From positions 1-38,967 of the IMG/VR virus record IMGVR_UViG_3300046530_000173: a DNA stretch of 38,967 nt; one strand, written 5' to 3'. How positions within the stretch are numbered: the first letter of the stretch is position 1; every line of letters starts with the position of its first letter. Position numbers and translations under genes: made by a program. Below the pieces are notes generated by a model, which was not told the origin of the DNA, made no database searches, and saw only the letters and a list, made by a program, of their open reading frames with translations. Source of the stretch: a virus. Below, one piece after another: positions 21,093 through 29,466 of this stretch.

Positions 21093-23782
21093 GTGATCAC
21101 GACAACCGACTGCCTACTGCTGATTGGGCTCAGTTCTACATCGATACATTCGGTTTGGCGCTAGTTCCGATCGAGCCCGGTGAAAAGGGTCCGAAGGGGA
21201 AGGGGTGGAACAAGCCGGGTGGCTACTTCACGGAGTCGGCGAAAGCTGCTCTGTTCTGGGAGAAGAAGCCCCGGCACAACCTCGGCGTCGTCTTGGGGCC
21301 GAGCCGCGTCTGTTCTCTGGATGTTGATGATGTTCAGTGGGCTCGGCACGTGCTGTATGACCAACTGGGAATTGACCTTGATGCTATGGCTTTGGTGTTT
21401 CCAACCGTAGTTGGCAACCCGGCGCGCTTTCGCATCATGTTCCGCGTCCCTGACGGCGTTGAGCTGAGCCGTCATTCACTTGCGTGGCCCAATGAAAAAG
21501 ACCCTGATGGTTCGATCCACAAGGCTCTGATCGCGAAGGCTAAAGCTGCCAAGGACGCTGGAGATGCGGTAGGTGAAGCGGAAGCGCAGGCCGAGGCGGA
21601 TGAGTATCAGCGGATCACCGTGTTCGAATTGCGGGGTGGGTTGGTGCAAGACGTGTTGCCGCCATCTATTCACCCAGGCACTGGCAAGCCCTACACCTGG
21701 CGCACGCCGCCGAGCTCTGTTGATGGCTTGCCGGTGCTTGCGCCTGAGTTGCTGAAGATCTGGAACAACTGGGACATCTTCAAGCGCGACGCTGAGGCCG
21801 CTTGCCCATGGGCACCCAAACCGAAAACGCCACCGGCGAAAGTCATCAAGCGTCCACCCCCTGCATCAGGCAAGCCGTCGGTTATTGATGAATTCAATCG
21901 CAGCCACGACGTTGAAGAGCTGTTGCGCGCACACGACTACATCAAACGCGGCAGCAAGTGGCTGTATCCGCACAGCAGCACCGGGATGCCGGGTGTAACG
22001 GTCAGCGAAGGCAAAGTTTACTCGCACCACGGCGCCGATCCGCTCGCGAACGGACATCAGAATGATGCATTTGAAGTTTTCTGTTTGCTCGAGCACGGCG
22101 GCGACCAATTGAAGGCGGTAAAAGAAGCTGCACGCATGTTGGGTATTCAGCATTCATCGCGGCCTGATCCGCGAGATCTTCCCCCGACCCCATCCGGTGA
22201 TGTGAGCGAGCCGAGCTGTGCGAACGACGACGTCAGCGAGGCCGCTCCGGCTCCTGATGGGGGTGCGGGGGGCGCGTTGACGCTCGATCAGTTGCTTCGT
22301 CGTTTTGCGTTGGTCGAGGGCACCACACAAGTGTGGGACTGCGACCAGTCGAAGGTGATGAAGAAGTCTGCGTTTGAAGCCCGCGTAGGCAAGCCTCTCG
22401 CCAAGGCGTGGCTGGATGACATGGGCAAGCGGCTGATTGCTGATGATCACGTCCGCGACATCGAACAGGCGCGCCGGATGTCGGGCAAGAAGGGTGGTGC
22501 CCTTGGTATGCCGCCGACTGAGCGTTACGTCTACATCGATGGCACGAAAGACGTTTGGGATCGCGAGAAGAAGCGGCGTGTTGCCGAGGGTGCCGTGAAA
22601 ATGGCCTTGGGTGACGCATACGCGCTGTGGTTGAACAGCAGCGAGCGGCGCACTGTAGATGTGGACCACATTGTTTTTGATCCGACCATGACCAAGGATC
22701 CGGCGGTATACATCAATACCTTTGACGGTCTGCCATTGGAGCCAGTCAGAGACGATGCAGCTTGTGCGAACCTGCGGTGGCTGATTTCGTTCCTATGTAA
22801 CCACGATGAGAATGCGGCGACCTGGTTAACTCGTTGGCTGGCCTATCCGCTGCAGCACCTGGGCGCGAAGATGGATACCGCGGTGCTGATGCATTCCAGC
22901 ATGGAAGGCTCGGGTAAAAGTCTGTTTTTCGCCGATACCTTGGGCAAACTTTACGGCCAGTACGCCGCGACAGTTGGTCAGACCCAACTGGAAAGCAATT
23001 TCAACGCTTGGCAAAGCCGCAAGTTGTGGGCGGTGTTCGAAGAGGTTGTGAGCCGCGATCAGCGTTACAACCAGGTGGGCAAGATCAAACACCTTGTCAC
23101 GGGCAAAACGGTGCGGATGGAATCGAAGTTCATCAATGGCTGGGAAGAAGCCAACCATATGAACGCGGTGTTCTTGAGTAACGAGATTATGCCGTGGCCC
23201 ATCAGCGACAGCGATCGCCGAATGCTGGTGGTATGGCCCATGGAGACGTTGTCGGTCGAGCGCCAGAAAGCCATTGGACAGGAGTTGGAGCAGGGCGGCG
23301 TTGCAGCCCTGTACGGCTGGCTGCTGTCGATTGATCTAGGCGACTTCAATCAGCGGACGCGCCCGCCATCAACGGATGCCCGTGAACGACTGGTGGCCTT
23401 GAGTAGGGCCGGTTGGCAGACGTTTCTGCACCTGTGGAAATACAGCGAGCTGGGCCAGGGTCTCTGGGGCCCGTGTTTGTCGACGGACCTTTACTCGCTG
23501 TTCCTGGAGTGGTGCCAGCGCAACAAAGAACACGTGATGAGTCAGACGAAGTTCTCACTGTTCATCAACTCCGAAGTGGAAAAGACGCGATCAATCCCTT
23601 GGACCGATGGCAGTAATCGCAAGTTTGGCGCGTTCTTCTTTCCCGTCGACCAGGATGCTTCCCCACCCCCATCACTGAAAGCGGCCGAGCTGGGCGCGAT
23701 GGTCGTCAGCTGGCGAGCGAAAGCGAAGCTGGCGGGTTGGAATGTGGACAATTGGGACCACATCAAGGCGGCTGCCGCATGA
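21089..23782 (+). CDS. primase-polymerase/helicase replication protein
   Basis: This 897-residue protein combines an N-terminal prim-pol domain and a C-terminal DUF5906/D5-like helicase. In the first, FGLALVPIEPGEKGPKGKGW (residues 15-34) and VCSLDVDD (near 72-79) carry the acidic active-site pair. A CxxC-free middle linker follows. The helicase part has Walker A HSSMEGSGKSLFF (near residues 605-617) and a following acidic Walker-B-like VFEEV (near 650). It would start and unwind phage replication. It starts at ATG 21089 (ATGA overlap), although the frame is open earlier. The iteron field begins 16 bases after the stop codon. Confidence 0.88.
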   Translation: MSDHDNRLPTADWAQFYIDTFGLALVPIEPGEKGPKGKGWNKPGGYFTESAKAALFWEKKPRHNLGVVLGPSRVCSLDVDDVQWARHVLYDQLGIDLDAMALVFPTVVGNPARFRIMFRVPDGVELSRHSLAWPNEKDPDGSIHKALIAKAKAAKDAGDAVGEAEAQAEADEYQRITVFELRGGLVQDVLPPSIHPGTGKPYTWRTPPSSVDGLPVLAPELLKIWNNWDIFKRDAEAACPWAPKPKTPPAKVIKRPPPASGKPSVIDEFNRSHDVEELLRAHDYIKRGSKWLYPHSSTGMPGVTVSEGKVYSHHGADPLANGHQNDAFEVFCLLEHGGDQLKAVKEAARMLGIQHSSRPDPRDLPPTPSGDVSEPSCANDDVSEAAPAPDGGAGGALTLDQLLRRFALVEGTTQVWDCDQSKVMKKSAFEARVGKPLAKAWLDDMGKRLIADDHVRDIEQARRMSGKKGGALGMPPTERYVYIDGTKDVWDREKKRRVAEGAVKMALGDAYALWLNSSERRTVDVDHIVFDPTMTKDPAVYINTFDGLPLEPVRDDAACANLRWLISFLCNHDENAATWLTRWLAYPLQHLGAKMDTAVLMHSSMEGSGKSLFFADTLGKLYGQYAATVGQTQLESNFNAWQSRKLWAVFEEVVSRDQRYNQVGKIKHLVTGKTVRMESKFINGWEEANHMNAVFLSNEIMPWPISDSDRRMLVVWPMETLSVERQKAIGQELEQGGVAALYGWLLSIDLGDFNQRTRPPSTDARERLVALSRAGWQTFLHLWKYSELGQGLWGPCLSTDLYSLFLEWCQRNKEHVMSQTKFSLFINSEVEKTRSIPWTDGSNRKFGAFFFPVDQDASPPPSLKAAELGAMVVSWRAKAKLAGWNVDNWDHIKAAAA

Positions 23783-23797
23783 GTGCGCCTAAAAGTG

Positions 23798-24087
23798 TGT
23801 TGGGTGTGTTGGGTGTGTGTCGGGTTGGTTTTTGCTACCCAACACAGTTTCAGTCCTTTATTTACGCGGGTTTCCGGCTGTTGTGTTGGGTGTGTTGGGT
23901 TTGGTGTCGCGCGCGCGCATGCGTGACGTTATTTGCATTGAAGACGATGGGAAGTTTTTTTTCTTATGCGAGGAAAGAAAAACCCAACAAACCCAACACA
24001 CTCAACTCAACGTTAATAAAGTTATTGATTTTAAAGGGATTTATTTGTGTTGGGTTTGTGTCGGGTTGCGGGTTTTCTGTGTTGGGT
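23798..24087. repeat. iteron-like TGTTGGGT array, candidate replication origin
   Basis: Nine exact copies of TGTTGGGT lie in 290 bp: direct at 23798, 23807, 23884, 23893, 24048 and 24080, inverted at 23837, 23982 and 23991. Two TGTCGGGT variants are at 23818 and 24059. Three pairs have an identical 9-bp step. An AT-rich stretch (24011-24046) lies among them, and an alternating CG run is at about 23908-23919. This is the organisation of an iteron origin, next to the replication gene. A 111-residue open frame spans it but looks repeat-driven (see rejected items). Confidence 0.6.
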
Positions 24088-24110
24088 TCGGTTTTTCGGG
24101 GGGAAGGGCG

Positions 24111-24599
24111 ATGATCGAAGAAATTGAAGAGTTGATGCAGCATTGGGCCCGCCAGCACTGCCAGGTCGGCGACGGCGCCGGGTTGGGCAGTCCGATGGCG
24201 ACAATCATGCAATGGGGCGGCAGCGCGCCGCGTGGCACGCCTGGATCGCGGGACTTGTTGATGGCTGCGGGTGGCGGAATGGATCATGTTGCAACCGAGG
24301 TCGCTGCGGCCTTGGCGCAACTTGAGCGGCAGTCAGCAAAAGGGGCTCAGCTCGCAACACTGGCTCGCAATCGCTACTTGCCACAACCGGCGTATTCAGT
24401 TCGATCTCAATTGCAGTTGCTGGGGCTTCGTGAGGACGCTGATAGGACCTACCGGAATTGGGTTCATCGCCTGCATCAACAGGTGCAGCTGATCCTAACG
24501 GTTCGCAGTGCTACGACCCGGGGACTTGATCGACGTAGTGGTGCGCCTGAAACCAACCTGACCCGAGCCTCAACGAGCAAGCGCGCCCAAGCCTGCTAA
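24111..24599 (+). CDS. putative Q-like late regulator
   Basis: This 162-residue protein starts at ATG 24111 behind GGGGGAAGGG. The C-terminal half (RNRYLPQPAYSVRSQLQLLG, then DADRTYRNWVHRLHQQVQ) resembles the sigma-region-4-like helix-turn-helix of phage antitermination Q/ArpU-type proteins. It is the last early gene before the late promoter region and the holin, where lambdoid Q genes lie. The sequence match is modest, and a structural role is not excluded. Confidence 0.55.
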   Translation: MIEEIEELMQHWARQHCQVGDGAGLGSPMATIMQWGGSAPRGTPGSRDLLMAAGGGMDHVATEVAAALAQLERQSAKGAQLATLARNRYLPQPAYSVRSQLQLLGLREDADRTYRNWVHRLHQQVQLILTVRSATTRGLDRRSGAPETNLTRASTSKRAQAC

Positions 24600-24618
24600 C
24601 TACCGTTCGTCGGGGTAC

Positions 24619-24659
24619 TTTGTCGTTTTGTGGTCGTATTGAGGTTGTATTCATGTCGT
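24619..24659 (+). promoter_or_regulatory. P-box-like array (PrtN binding site candidate)
   Basis: Three tandem 11-mers, TTTGTGGTCGT (24627), ATTGAGGTTGT (24638) and ATTCATGTCGT (24649), follow a shorter TTTGTCGT (24619). They fit the P-box pattern ATTGnn(n)GTnn(n), repeated 3-4 times, known upstream of pyocin genes. The array lies 188 bases before the holin gene. Confidence 0.65.
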
Positions 24660-24669
24660 TTGCTGACCT

Positions 24670-24696
24670 ACCGAAAATGACCGCTTTTCGGTTTTT
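24670..24696 (+). terminator. terminator downstream of the P-box-like array
   Basis: ACCGAAAA (24670-24677) and TTTTCGGT (24685-24692) form an 8-bp stem with a T run. It ends early transcription beyond the Q-like gene, or blocks late transcription until antitermination. Confidence 0.75.
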
Positions 24697-24800
24697 CCGG
24701 ACAGGGGTAAAAAGTCCCCACGATATGGAATTTGCGCCTTGGCGCTTACCTCGCACGTGCTGTGCAGCTTCACCCGGCCACCCCTGAGCCGGTCACCCAA

Positions 24801-24822
24801 CCCCGCTTCGGCGGGGTTTTTT
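24801..24822 (+). terminator. terminator just before the holin gene
   Basis: CCCCGC-TTCG-GCGGGG is followed by six T residues, a strong terminator 25 bases before the holin ATG. The late transcript must pass it unless another start lies downstream, so antitermination is likely. Confidence 0.9.
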
Positions 24823-24846
24823 GTTCCTTTGCCGAGGAGGCAACGC

Positions 24847-25197
24847 ATGTCGACTGAACAGGAGGTGCAGCAGTCGCTGGCCGATCTTCCTACCTGGCTA
24901 CTGATCCTTGTGGCACTGGCGGGATTAACGGGTGAAATGTGGCGCGCTGATGCGGCAGGGATGGCGGTACCGGTGTTGGTCAAGCGGGTGCTGCTGCGCT
25001 TCGGTGCTTCGGCGGTGTTTGGTCTGGCAACGGTGATGCTTATCACGGCGCTGGGCTGGAGCCTGATGACAGCGGCTGCGATAGGTAGCGTTGTTGCTTG
25101 CCTCGGTGCCGATGTTGCCAGCGGCTTGTACGCACGTTGGCTGGCGAAAAGGGCTGGGATCTGCGAGGTGCCGCCGGGTAGTCAGCATGGGCAGTGA
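24847..25197 (+). CDS. holin
   Basis: This 116-residue membrane protein has about three hydrophobic segments (residues 15-30, 40-65 and 66-92, the first two separated by a short polar loop), resembling the LydA/phage-holin superfamily. The RBS GAGGAGG is strong. It is at the head of the late operon, away from the endolysin and spanins at 10.0-11.0 kb; a split lysis cassette of this kind is usual in some Pseudomonas phages. It overlaps the HNH gene by 11 bases. Confidence 0.75.
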   Translation: MSTEQEVQQSLADLPTWLLILVALAGLTGEMWRADAAGMAVPVLVKRVLLRFGASAVFGLATVMLITALGWSLMTAAAIGSVVACLGADVASGLYARWLAKRAGICEVPPGSQHGQ

Positions 25198-25546
25198 TCG
25201 GCGGGGCAGCAGCACTGAACGGGGTTATGGGTACAAGTGGCAAAAGTCTCGCGATGGCCATCTGCGTGAGCATCCCTATTGCACCATGTGCTCGACGGAT
25301 CAAAGGCCGGTAGCCGCTGCCATCGTTGACCACAAGATTGCGCCCAAGCTGAAGGACGCCAAGGACAGTGGTGATCCGGTTCGCATCAAGGCTGCATGGA
25401 AGTTGTTCTGGAACCCAAAGAACTGGGCGAGCCTGTGCAAGTTCTGCCACGACTCTACCAAGCAGCGGATGGAGAAGAGCGGTCGGCTCCCTGGGTGCGG
25501 CGCTGACGGCAAGCCGACCGATCCAGGCCACCACTGGAACCGGTGA
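25187..25546 (+). CDS. HNH endonuclease
   Basis: This 119-residue HNH nuclease has CTMC (near residues 33-36), the IVDHKIAPK motif (catalytic His), NPKNWASLCKFCHDSTKQ (N and second H), and so two Cys pairs for zinc. HNH proteins beside the terminase of HK97-type phages work with the terminase in cutting cos DNA. It lies directly before the small terminase gene. Confidence 0.88.
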   Translation: MGSDRRGSSTERGYGYKWQKSRDGHLREHPYCTMCSTDQRPVAAAIVDHKIAPKLKDAKDSGDPVRIKAAWKLFWNPKNWASLCKFCHDSTKQRMEKSGRLPGCGADGKPTDPGHHWNR

Positions 25547-25699
25547 CCAGCCGCCTCCGGCGCACCAAAAAAATGCACCACCCTGAGGGTAGGGGGGGTG
25601 AAAAACTTCGTTCGGACTTCCTTCTAGACCGCTCGCCCCCCTCTCTTCGCAAAGTCGGGAAAAATGAGGGGAGGGGGGTATCAATAGGCAGGGGTATTT
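25547..25699. other. G/C-tract intergenic region, candidate cos
   Basis: The 153 bases between the HNH and small-terminase genes hold GGGGGGG (about 25591), CCCCCC (about 25635) and GGGGAGGGGGG (about 25668), an arrangement of opposed tracts. cos sites of related phages lie here. No cut position can be read from sequence alone. Confidence 0.3.
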
Positions 25700-26233
25700 A
25701 TGGCCGGAAACGGAAACTCGGGTCGCCCTGGAAAACCAGCGGTGCTCAAACTTTTGCAGGGAAATCGAGGCCGGGAAAATCTCGATGACCTTCTGGCCGA
25801 AGCCACTTCGTCGGCGGTCCCTGTCGGGGCACCGCCAATGCCAGACGTCCTTTCGGCGGAAGCGATCGCTGAATGGGAGCAGTTAGTTCCCGCATTGATC
25901 GCGCTCGGCATTGTTTCGAACCTGGATTCGATGGCGCTGGCGACTTATTGCCAGGCCGCAGCTGATTGGCGGCGCTACCAGCGGTTGATCACCAAGCGCA
26001 ACGCTGCATCCGATGACGAATTGGGTGGCGATATCCAGACCTACAAAACCGGCGCGCAGCAAATGCACGTCCTCCGCCAGCTAGCGAACGACGCCGAAAA
26101 ACGCGCCAACGCCGCCGGCGCCCAGTTTGGTCTGTCGCCAATGTCGCGTCGCAATCTGAAAACCGCACCGGCGCCGCAAGGTGAGCTATTCCCCAATGAG
26201 CAACGAGACGCCGCAGACAAGTACTTCAGTTGA
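25700..26233 (+). CDS. small terminase subunit, P27 family
   Basis: This 177-residue protein matches the P27 family: GNGNSGRPGKPAVLKLLQGN at the N-terminus, then PPMPDVLSAEAIAEWEQLVPAL (residues 45-66) and a QFGLSPMSRRNLKTAP tail. It recognises packaging-site DNA and regulates the large subunit. The gene overlaps the large-subunit gene by 38 bases. Confidence 0.9.
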   Translation: MAGNGNSGRPGKPAVLKLLQGNRGRENLDDLLAEATSSAVPVGAPPMPDVLSAEAIAEWEQLVPALIALGIVSNLDSMALATYCQAAADWRRYQRLITKRNAASDDELGGDIQTYKTGAQQMHVLRQLANDAEKRANAAGAQFGLSPMSRRNLKTAPAPQGELFPNEQRDAADKYFS

Positions 26234-28010
26234 CGACCGCGTCACTGGCTTCGCTCACGCCGTCCTGGCTGGCGAAATCGTCGCTGGCCCCCATGTCCGT
26301 AATGCCTGCAAACGCCACCTTCGAGATCTCGAGCACGGCCCGTCTCGCGGTTTGGTCTGGGATCTTGAGCGCGTCAAGCGCGCCCTCGGCTTTTTCGAAG
26401 AAGTTCTTTGTCTCAACGGAGGTGATTACGAAGGCATGCCGTTCCTGCTCGCGCCCTGGCAAGCCTTTGTAGTCGGCAGTTTGTTCGGCTGGATGACCAT
26501 TGATGGTTATCGCCGATTCAGACTCGGCTACATCGAGACCGGAAAAGGGTCGGGCAAGAGCCCGTTGGTTGCTGGCATCGGCCTTTATGGGTTGGTGGCC
26601 GATGGTGAGCAGCGCGCCGAAATTTATGCGGCGGCCACCAAGCGCGACCAGGCAATGATTTTGTTTCGTGATGCCGTGTCGATGGTGGACATGTCCAAGA
26701 AACTTCGCTCGCGACTTGTGCAATCGGGTCGTGATGAGAAGGTCTGGAACTTGTTTTACCCGAACACCAATTCTTTTTTCCGGCCCATCAGCGCCGACGA
26801 AGGGAAGTCGGGGCCGCGGCCACACATTGGATTGCTCGACGAGCTGCACGAGCATAAGACCGCGTCCACCGTGAACATGATGCGCGCTGGTACGAAGAAC
26901 CGACGCAAAGCGATGGTGGTGATGATCACCAACAGTGGCTCCGACAAGAAGACAGTGTGCGGCCAGTACCACGATTTGGGTGTGAGGATCTGTGCTGCCA
27001 TCGAAGATGACGACAGTTTTTTTGCGTTCATCTGCTCGATGGATGAAGGCGACGACCCGTTCAAGGACGAAGCTTGCTGGCCCAAAGTCAATCCCTCGTT
27101 GGACTACATCGCCGAGGGACAAAGCGATGGCATCCCCGGTCGTAAGTACCTGCGTGAACAGGTCCAGTCGGCCCGAGGGCTGCCGGCTCAGGAATCGGTG
27201 GTGCGCCGTCTTAACTTTTGCGAATGGACACAAGCCGATGCCCCGTGGATTTCTTGGGGTGTTTGGAAGCAAGCCGAAGAGCGGGTGCCGATGCGGCTGC
27301 TGCGCAACCGTCGTTGCGTCGGCGGGCTTGACCTGGCCAGCACCACGGACTTAACCGCATTCGTCCTGATCTTCTGGCCCGCCCCTCACGATCCGCACTG
27401 GCGGCTGCTGCCGTATTTCTGGATCCCGGACGACGATCTGCAGGGGCGTGAGGATCGTGACAAGGTGCCCTATGCCATGTGGGTTAAAGACGGACACCTC
27501 GAAACGACACCGGGCCGGGCCATCAGCAAGCTGCATGTGTTGCGTCGGCTGGTCACGATCTGCGCGTACTTCGACGTCGAGCGAATCGCTTATGACCGGT
27601 GGCGAATTGAAGACCTGTTGCAACTGATGTCCGAATACGACATTTCGCTGCCGGAAATGGTGGGCTTCGGCCAGGGCTACAAGGACATGGGGCCGGCCGT
27701 TGATGAGTTTGAGCGCCGCTTGCTGGGGCTGGCGCCTGAGCAGGACGTGATCGATCTAGAACCTGCTGACTGGGAAGTCGTTGAAAGCGAAACAGTTGAA
27801 ACCCTACGGCACGACGGCAACCCGGTAATGACCTGGTGCGCCGGCAACGCGGTGATCGTTTCCGATCCAGCCAACAACCGAAAGGCCGACAAGGCCAAGG
27901 CGACCGGTCGGATCGACGGCATCGTCGCATCCATCATGGCCGTCGGCATCAGCAGCAAGGCTGCTGGGCCGAGTGGCAAATCCATCTACGACGAAGGGGC
28001 AGGGATATGA
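26196..28010 (+). CDS. terL: large terminase subunit
   Basis: This 604-residue packaging ATPase/nuclease has Walker A TGKGSGKSP (near residues 116-124), Walker B HIGLLDELHEH (near 209-219) and coupling motif MITNSG (near 246-251). The nuclease part includes GGLDLASTTDLTAF (near 376-389). It resembles HK97-type (Terminase_1) proteins. The start is ATG 26196 with AAGGTGAG upstream; GTG 26181 is possible. Confidence 0.92.
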   Translation: MSNETPQTSTSVDDRVTGFAHAVLAGEIVAGPHVRNACKRHLRDLEHGPSRGLVWDLERVKRALGFFEEVLCLNGGDYEGMPFLLAPWQAFVVGSLFGWMTIDGYRRFRLGYIETGKGSGKSPLVAGIGLYGLVADGEQRAEIYAAATKRDQAMILFRDAVSMVDMSKKLRSRLVQSGRDEKVWNLFYPNTNSFFRPISADEGKSGPRPHIGLLDELHEHKTASTVNMMRAGTKNRRKAMVVMITNSGSDKKTVCGQYHDLGVRICAAIEDDDSFFAFICSMDEGDDPFKDEACWPKVNPSLDYIAEGQSDGIPGRKYLREQVQSARGLPAQESVVRRLNFCEWTQADAPWISWGVWKQAEERVPMRLLRNRRCVGGLDLASTTDLTAFVLIFWPAPHDPHWRLLPYFWIPDDDLQGREDRDKVPYAMWVKDGHLETTPGRAISKLHVLRRLVTICAYFDVERIAYDRWRIEDLLQLMSEYDISLPEMVGFGQGYKDMGPAVDEFERRLLGLAPEQDVIDLEPADWEVVESETVETLRHDGNPVMTWCAGNAVIVSDPANNRKADKAKATGRIDGIVASIMAVGISSKAAGPSGKSIYDEGAGI

Positions 28011-28192
28011 AATTGAGCGTCCTGTCATGGGTGGCTGGGCTGCTGGGCTTCGGCCTGCTGGTGTACGGCGTGGCAATGATCAGCACGGCGGCCGCCTGCA
28101 TCGTCGCCGGAGTTGGCTTGATGTCCTGGTCATTCCTTGCCGATCGCGCATCCGCTGCAATGAAATCCAAATCCAAACCGCAAGGGGGTTGA
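28007..28192 (+). CDS. small membrane protein
   Basis: This 61-residue protein has two hydrophobic helices (residues 3-24 and 25-45) and a basic tail (MKSKSKPQGG). Both ends are tightly coupled: the ATG overlaps the terL stop, and the portal ATG comes 2 bases after its own stop. The function is unknown. Confidence 0.7.
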   Translation: MKLSVLSWVAGLLGFGLLVYGVAMISTAAACIVAGVGLMSWSFLADRASAAMKSKSKPQGG

Positions 28193-28194
28193 GC

Positions 28195-29466
28195 ATGTTC
28201 TTTTCAAGCGTGCTCGGCGAAGGGCGCGGAAATATCACGGAAACGGGCGGCGGCTTTTGGCGCGGGCTTCTGGGTGGTGGTCGCAACAGTTCGGGCGTGA
28301 AGGTCACGCCCGAATCAGCACTGGGCCTGCCGATCCTGCAAAACTGCGTCACGCTGTTGGCGGAGACCATGGGGCAATTGCCTTGTGAAATGTACCGGCG
28401 GTTGGACAAGGGGCAGCGCGAAGCGGCCATTAATCATCCGGCGTATGACGTCCTTCGGTATCAGCCGAACGGGTTTCAGACTCCTTATGAATACCGGGAA
28501 TGCACACAAGGCGCTGCCGGACTGCGGGGCAACGCATACAGCTTCATTGATCGGCGGGACGACGGTAACGTCGCAGCGCTGTGGCCTTTGTGCAATGACA
28601 AGGTGCAGGTGCTGAAGGGTGGCGACATGTTGCCGTACTACCGGATCAGCGGTGGCGAAGCACTGCCGATGCGCATGATTCACCATGTGCGGTGGTTCAG
28701 CACCAATCATTACGTGGGGTTATCGCCGATAGAGGTTCATGCCGAATCCCTAGGTCTGGCTCAGGCGGTGCGGCAATACACAGGCAAAAGCTTTGCCAAC
28801 GGCGTGACTGTTTCAGGTGTGATCGAGCGCCCGCGTGAAGCTCCGGCGATCAAGGATCAAGGCAGCATCGACAAGATCGTTGATCAGTGGGGGCAGAAGT
28901 TCGGCGGCATGGACAACGCCAAGAAGGTTGCGCTGTTGCAAGAGGGTATGACCTTCAAGCCCGTTTCAATGAATAACGTGGACGCCGAGGTGCTGGGCAT
29001 CCTCAAAACCACCGGCACAGACATCGCCCGGATCTACAAAATCCCGCTGCCCATGGTCAACGACCTGGAGAAGTCCAACTACAACACCCTTGAGCAGCTG
29101 ATGATTCAGTTTGTGGTGTTCGCCCTGTTGCCTTGGGTCAAGCGCCATGAGCAGTCGATGATGCGCGACTTTCTGTTGCCTGCTGACCGGCGCGAGTACT
29201 TCATCGAATTCAACTTGTCCGGCCTGTTGCGCGGTGATCAGAAGAGTCGTTATGAGGCTTACGCCATCGGGCGCCAGTGGGGCTGGCTCAGCGTAAACGA
29301 CATTCGCCGGCTGGAAAACATGCCTCCGGTACCGGGCGGCGATATCTACCTGCAACCGCTGAACATGGTGGACGCCGGTAAGGGTGCTGCTGACTTGACC
29401 AACCCCAACGTGCGCGCGCAGCTCGAGCTGCAGCACGCTGAACTCGAGAGGATTCTGGCGCAATGA
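28195..29466 (+). CDS. portal protein, HK97 type
   Basis: This 423-residue phage portal has VTPESALGLPILQNCVTLLAETMGQLP (residues 38-64), the central PLPMVNDLEKSNYNTLEQ (near 282-299) and the C-terminal EFNLSGLLRGDQKSRYEAY (near 337-355). It forms the dodecameric DNA channel at one capsid vertex. It overlaps the S49 gene by 4 bases. Confidence 0.93.
   Translation: MFFSSVLGEGRGNITETGGGFWRGLLGGGRNSSGVKVTPESALGLPILQNCVTLLAETMGQLPCEMYRRLDKGQREAAINHPAYDVLRYQPNGFQTPYEYRECTQGAAGLRGNAYSFIDRRDDGNVAALWPLCNDKVQVLKGGDMLPYYRISGGEALPMRMIHHVRWFSTNHYVGLSPIEVHAESLGLAQAVRQYTGKSFANGVTVSGVIERPREAPAIKDQGSIDKIVDQWGQKFGGMDNAKKVALLQEGMTFKPVSMNNVDAEVLGILKTTGTDIARIYKIPLPMVNDLEKSNYNTLEQLMIQFVVFALLPWVKRHEQSMMRDFLLPADRREYFIEFNLSGLLRGDQKSRYEAYAIGRQWGWLSVNDIRRLENMPPVPGGDIYLQPLNMVDAGKGAADLTNPNVRAQLELQHAELERILAQ

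Noticed and set aside
23779-24114. 111-residue open frame between primase and Q-like genes, with ATGA overlaps at both ends
   Set aside because: The overlaps are suggestive, but the product (LGVLGV, CWVCWV, KEKPNKPN) merely translates the TGTTGGGT repeats. I treat the repeats as the real feature and leave the frame as an open possibility.
24720-24800. Possible tRNA before the holin
   Set aside because: Short inverted repeats (GCGCC/GGCGC, CCGGC/GCCGG) do not make a cloverleaf and no TTCRA arm is present. I saw no tRNA, rRNA or CRISPR array in the window.
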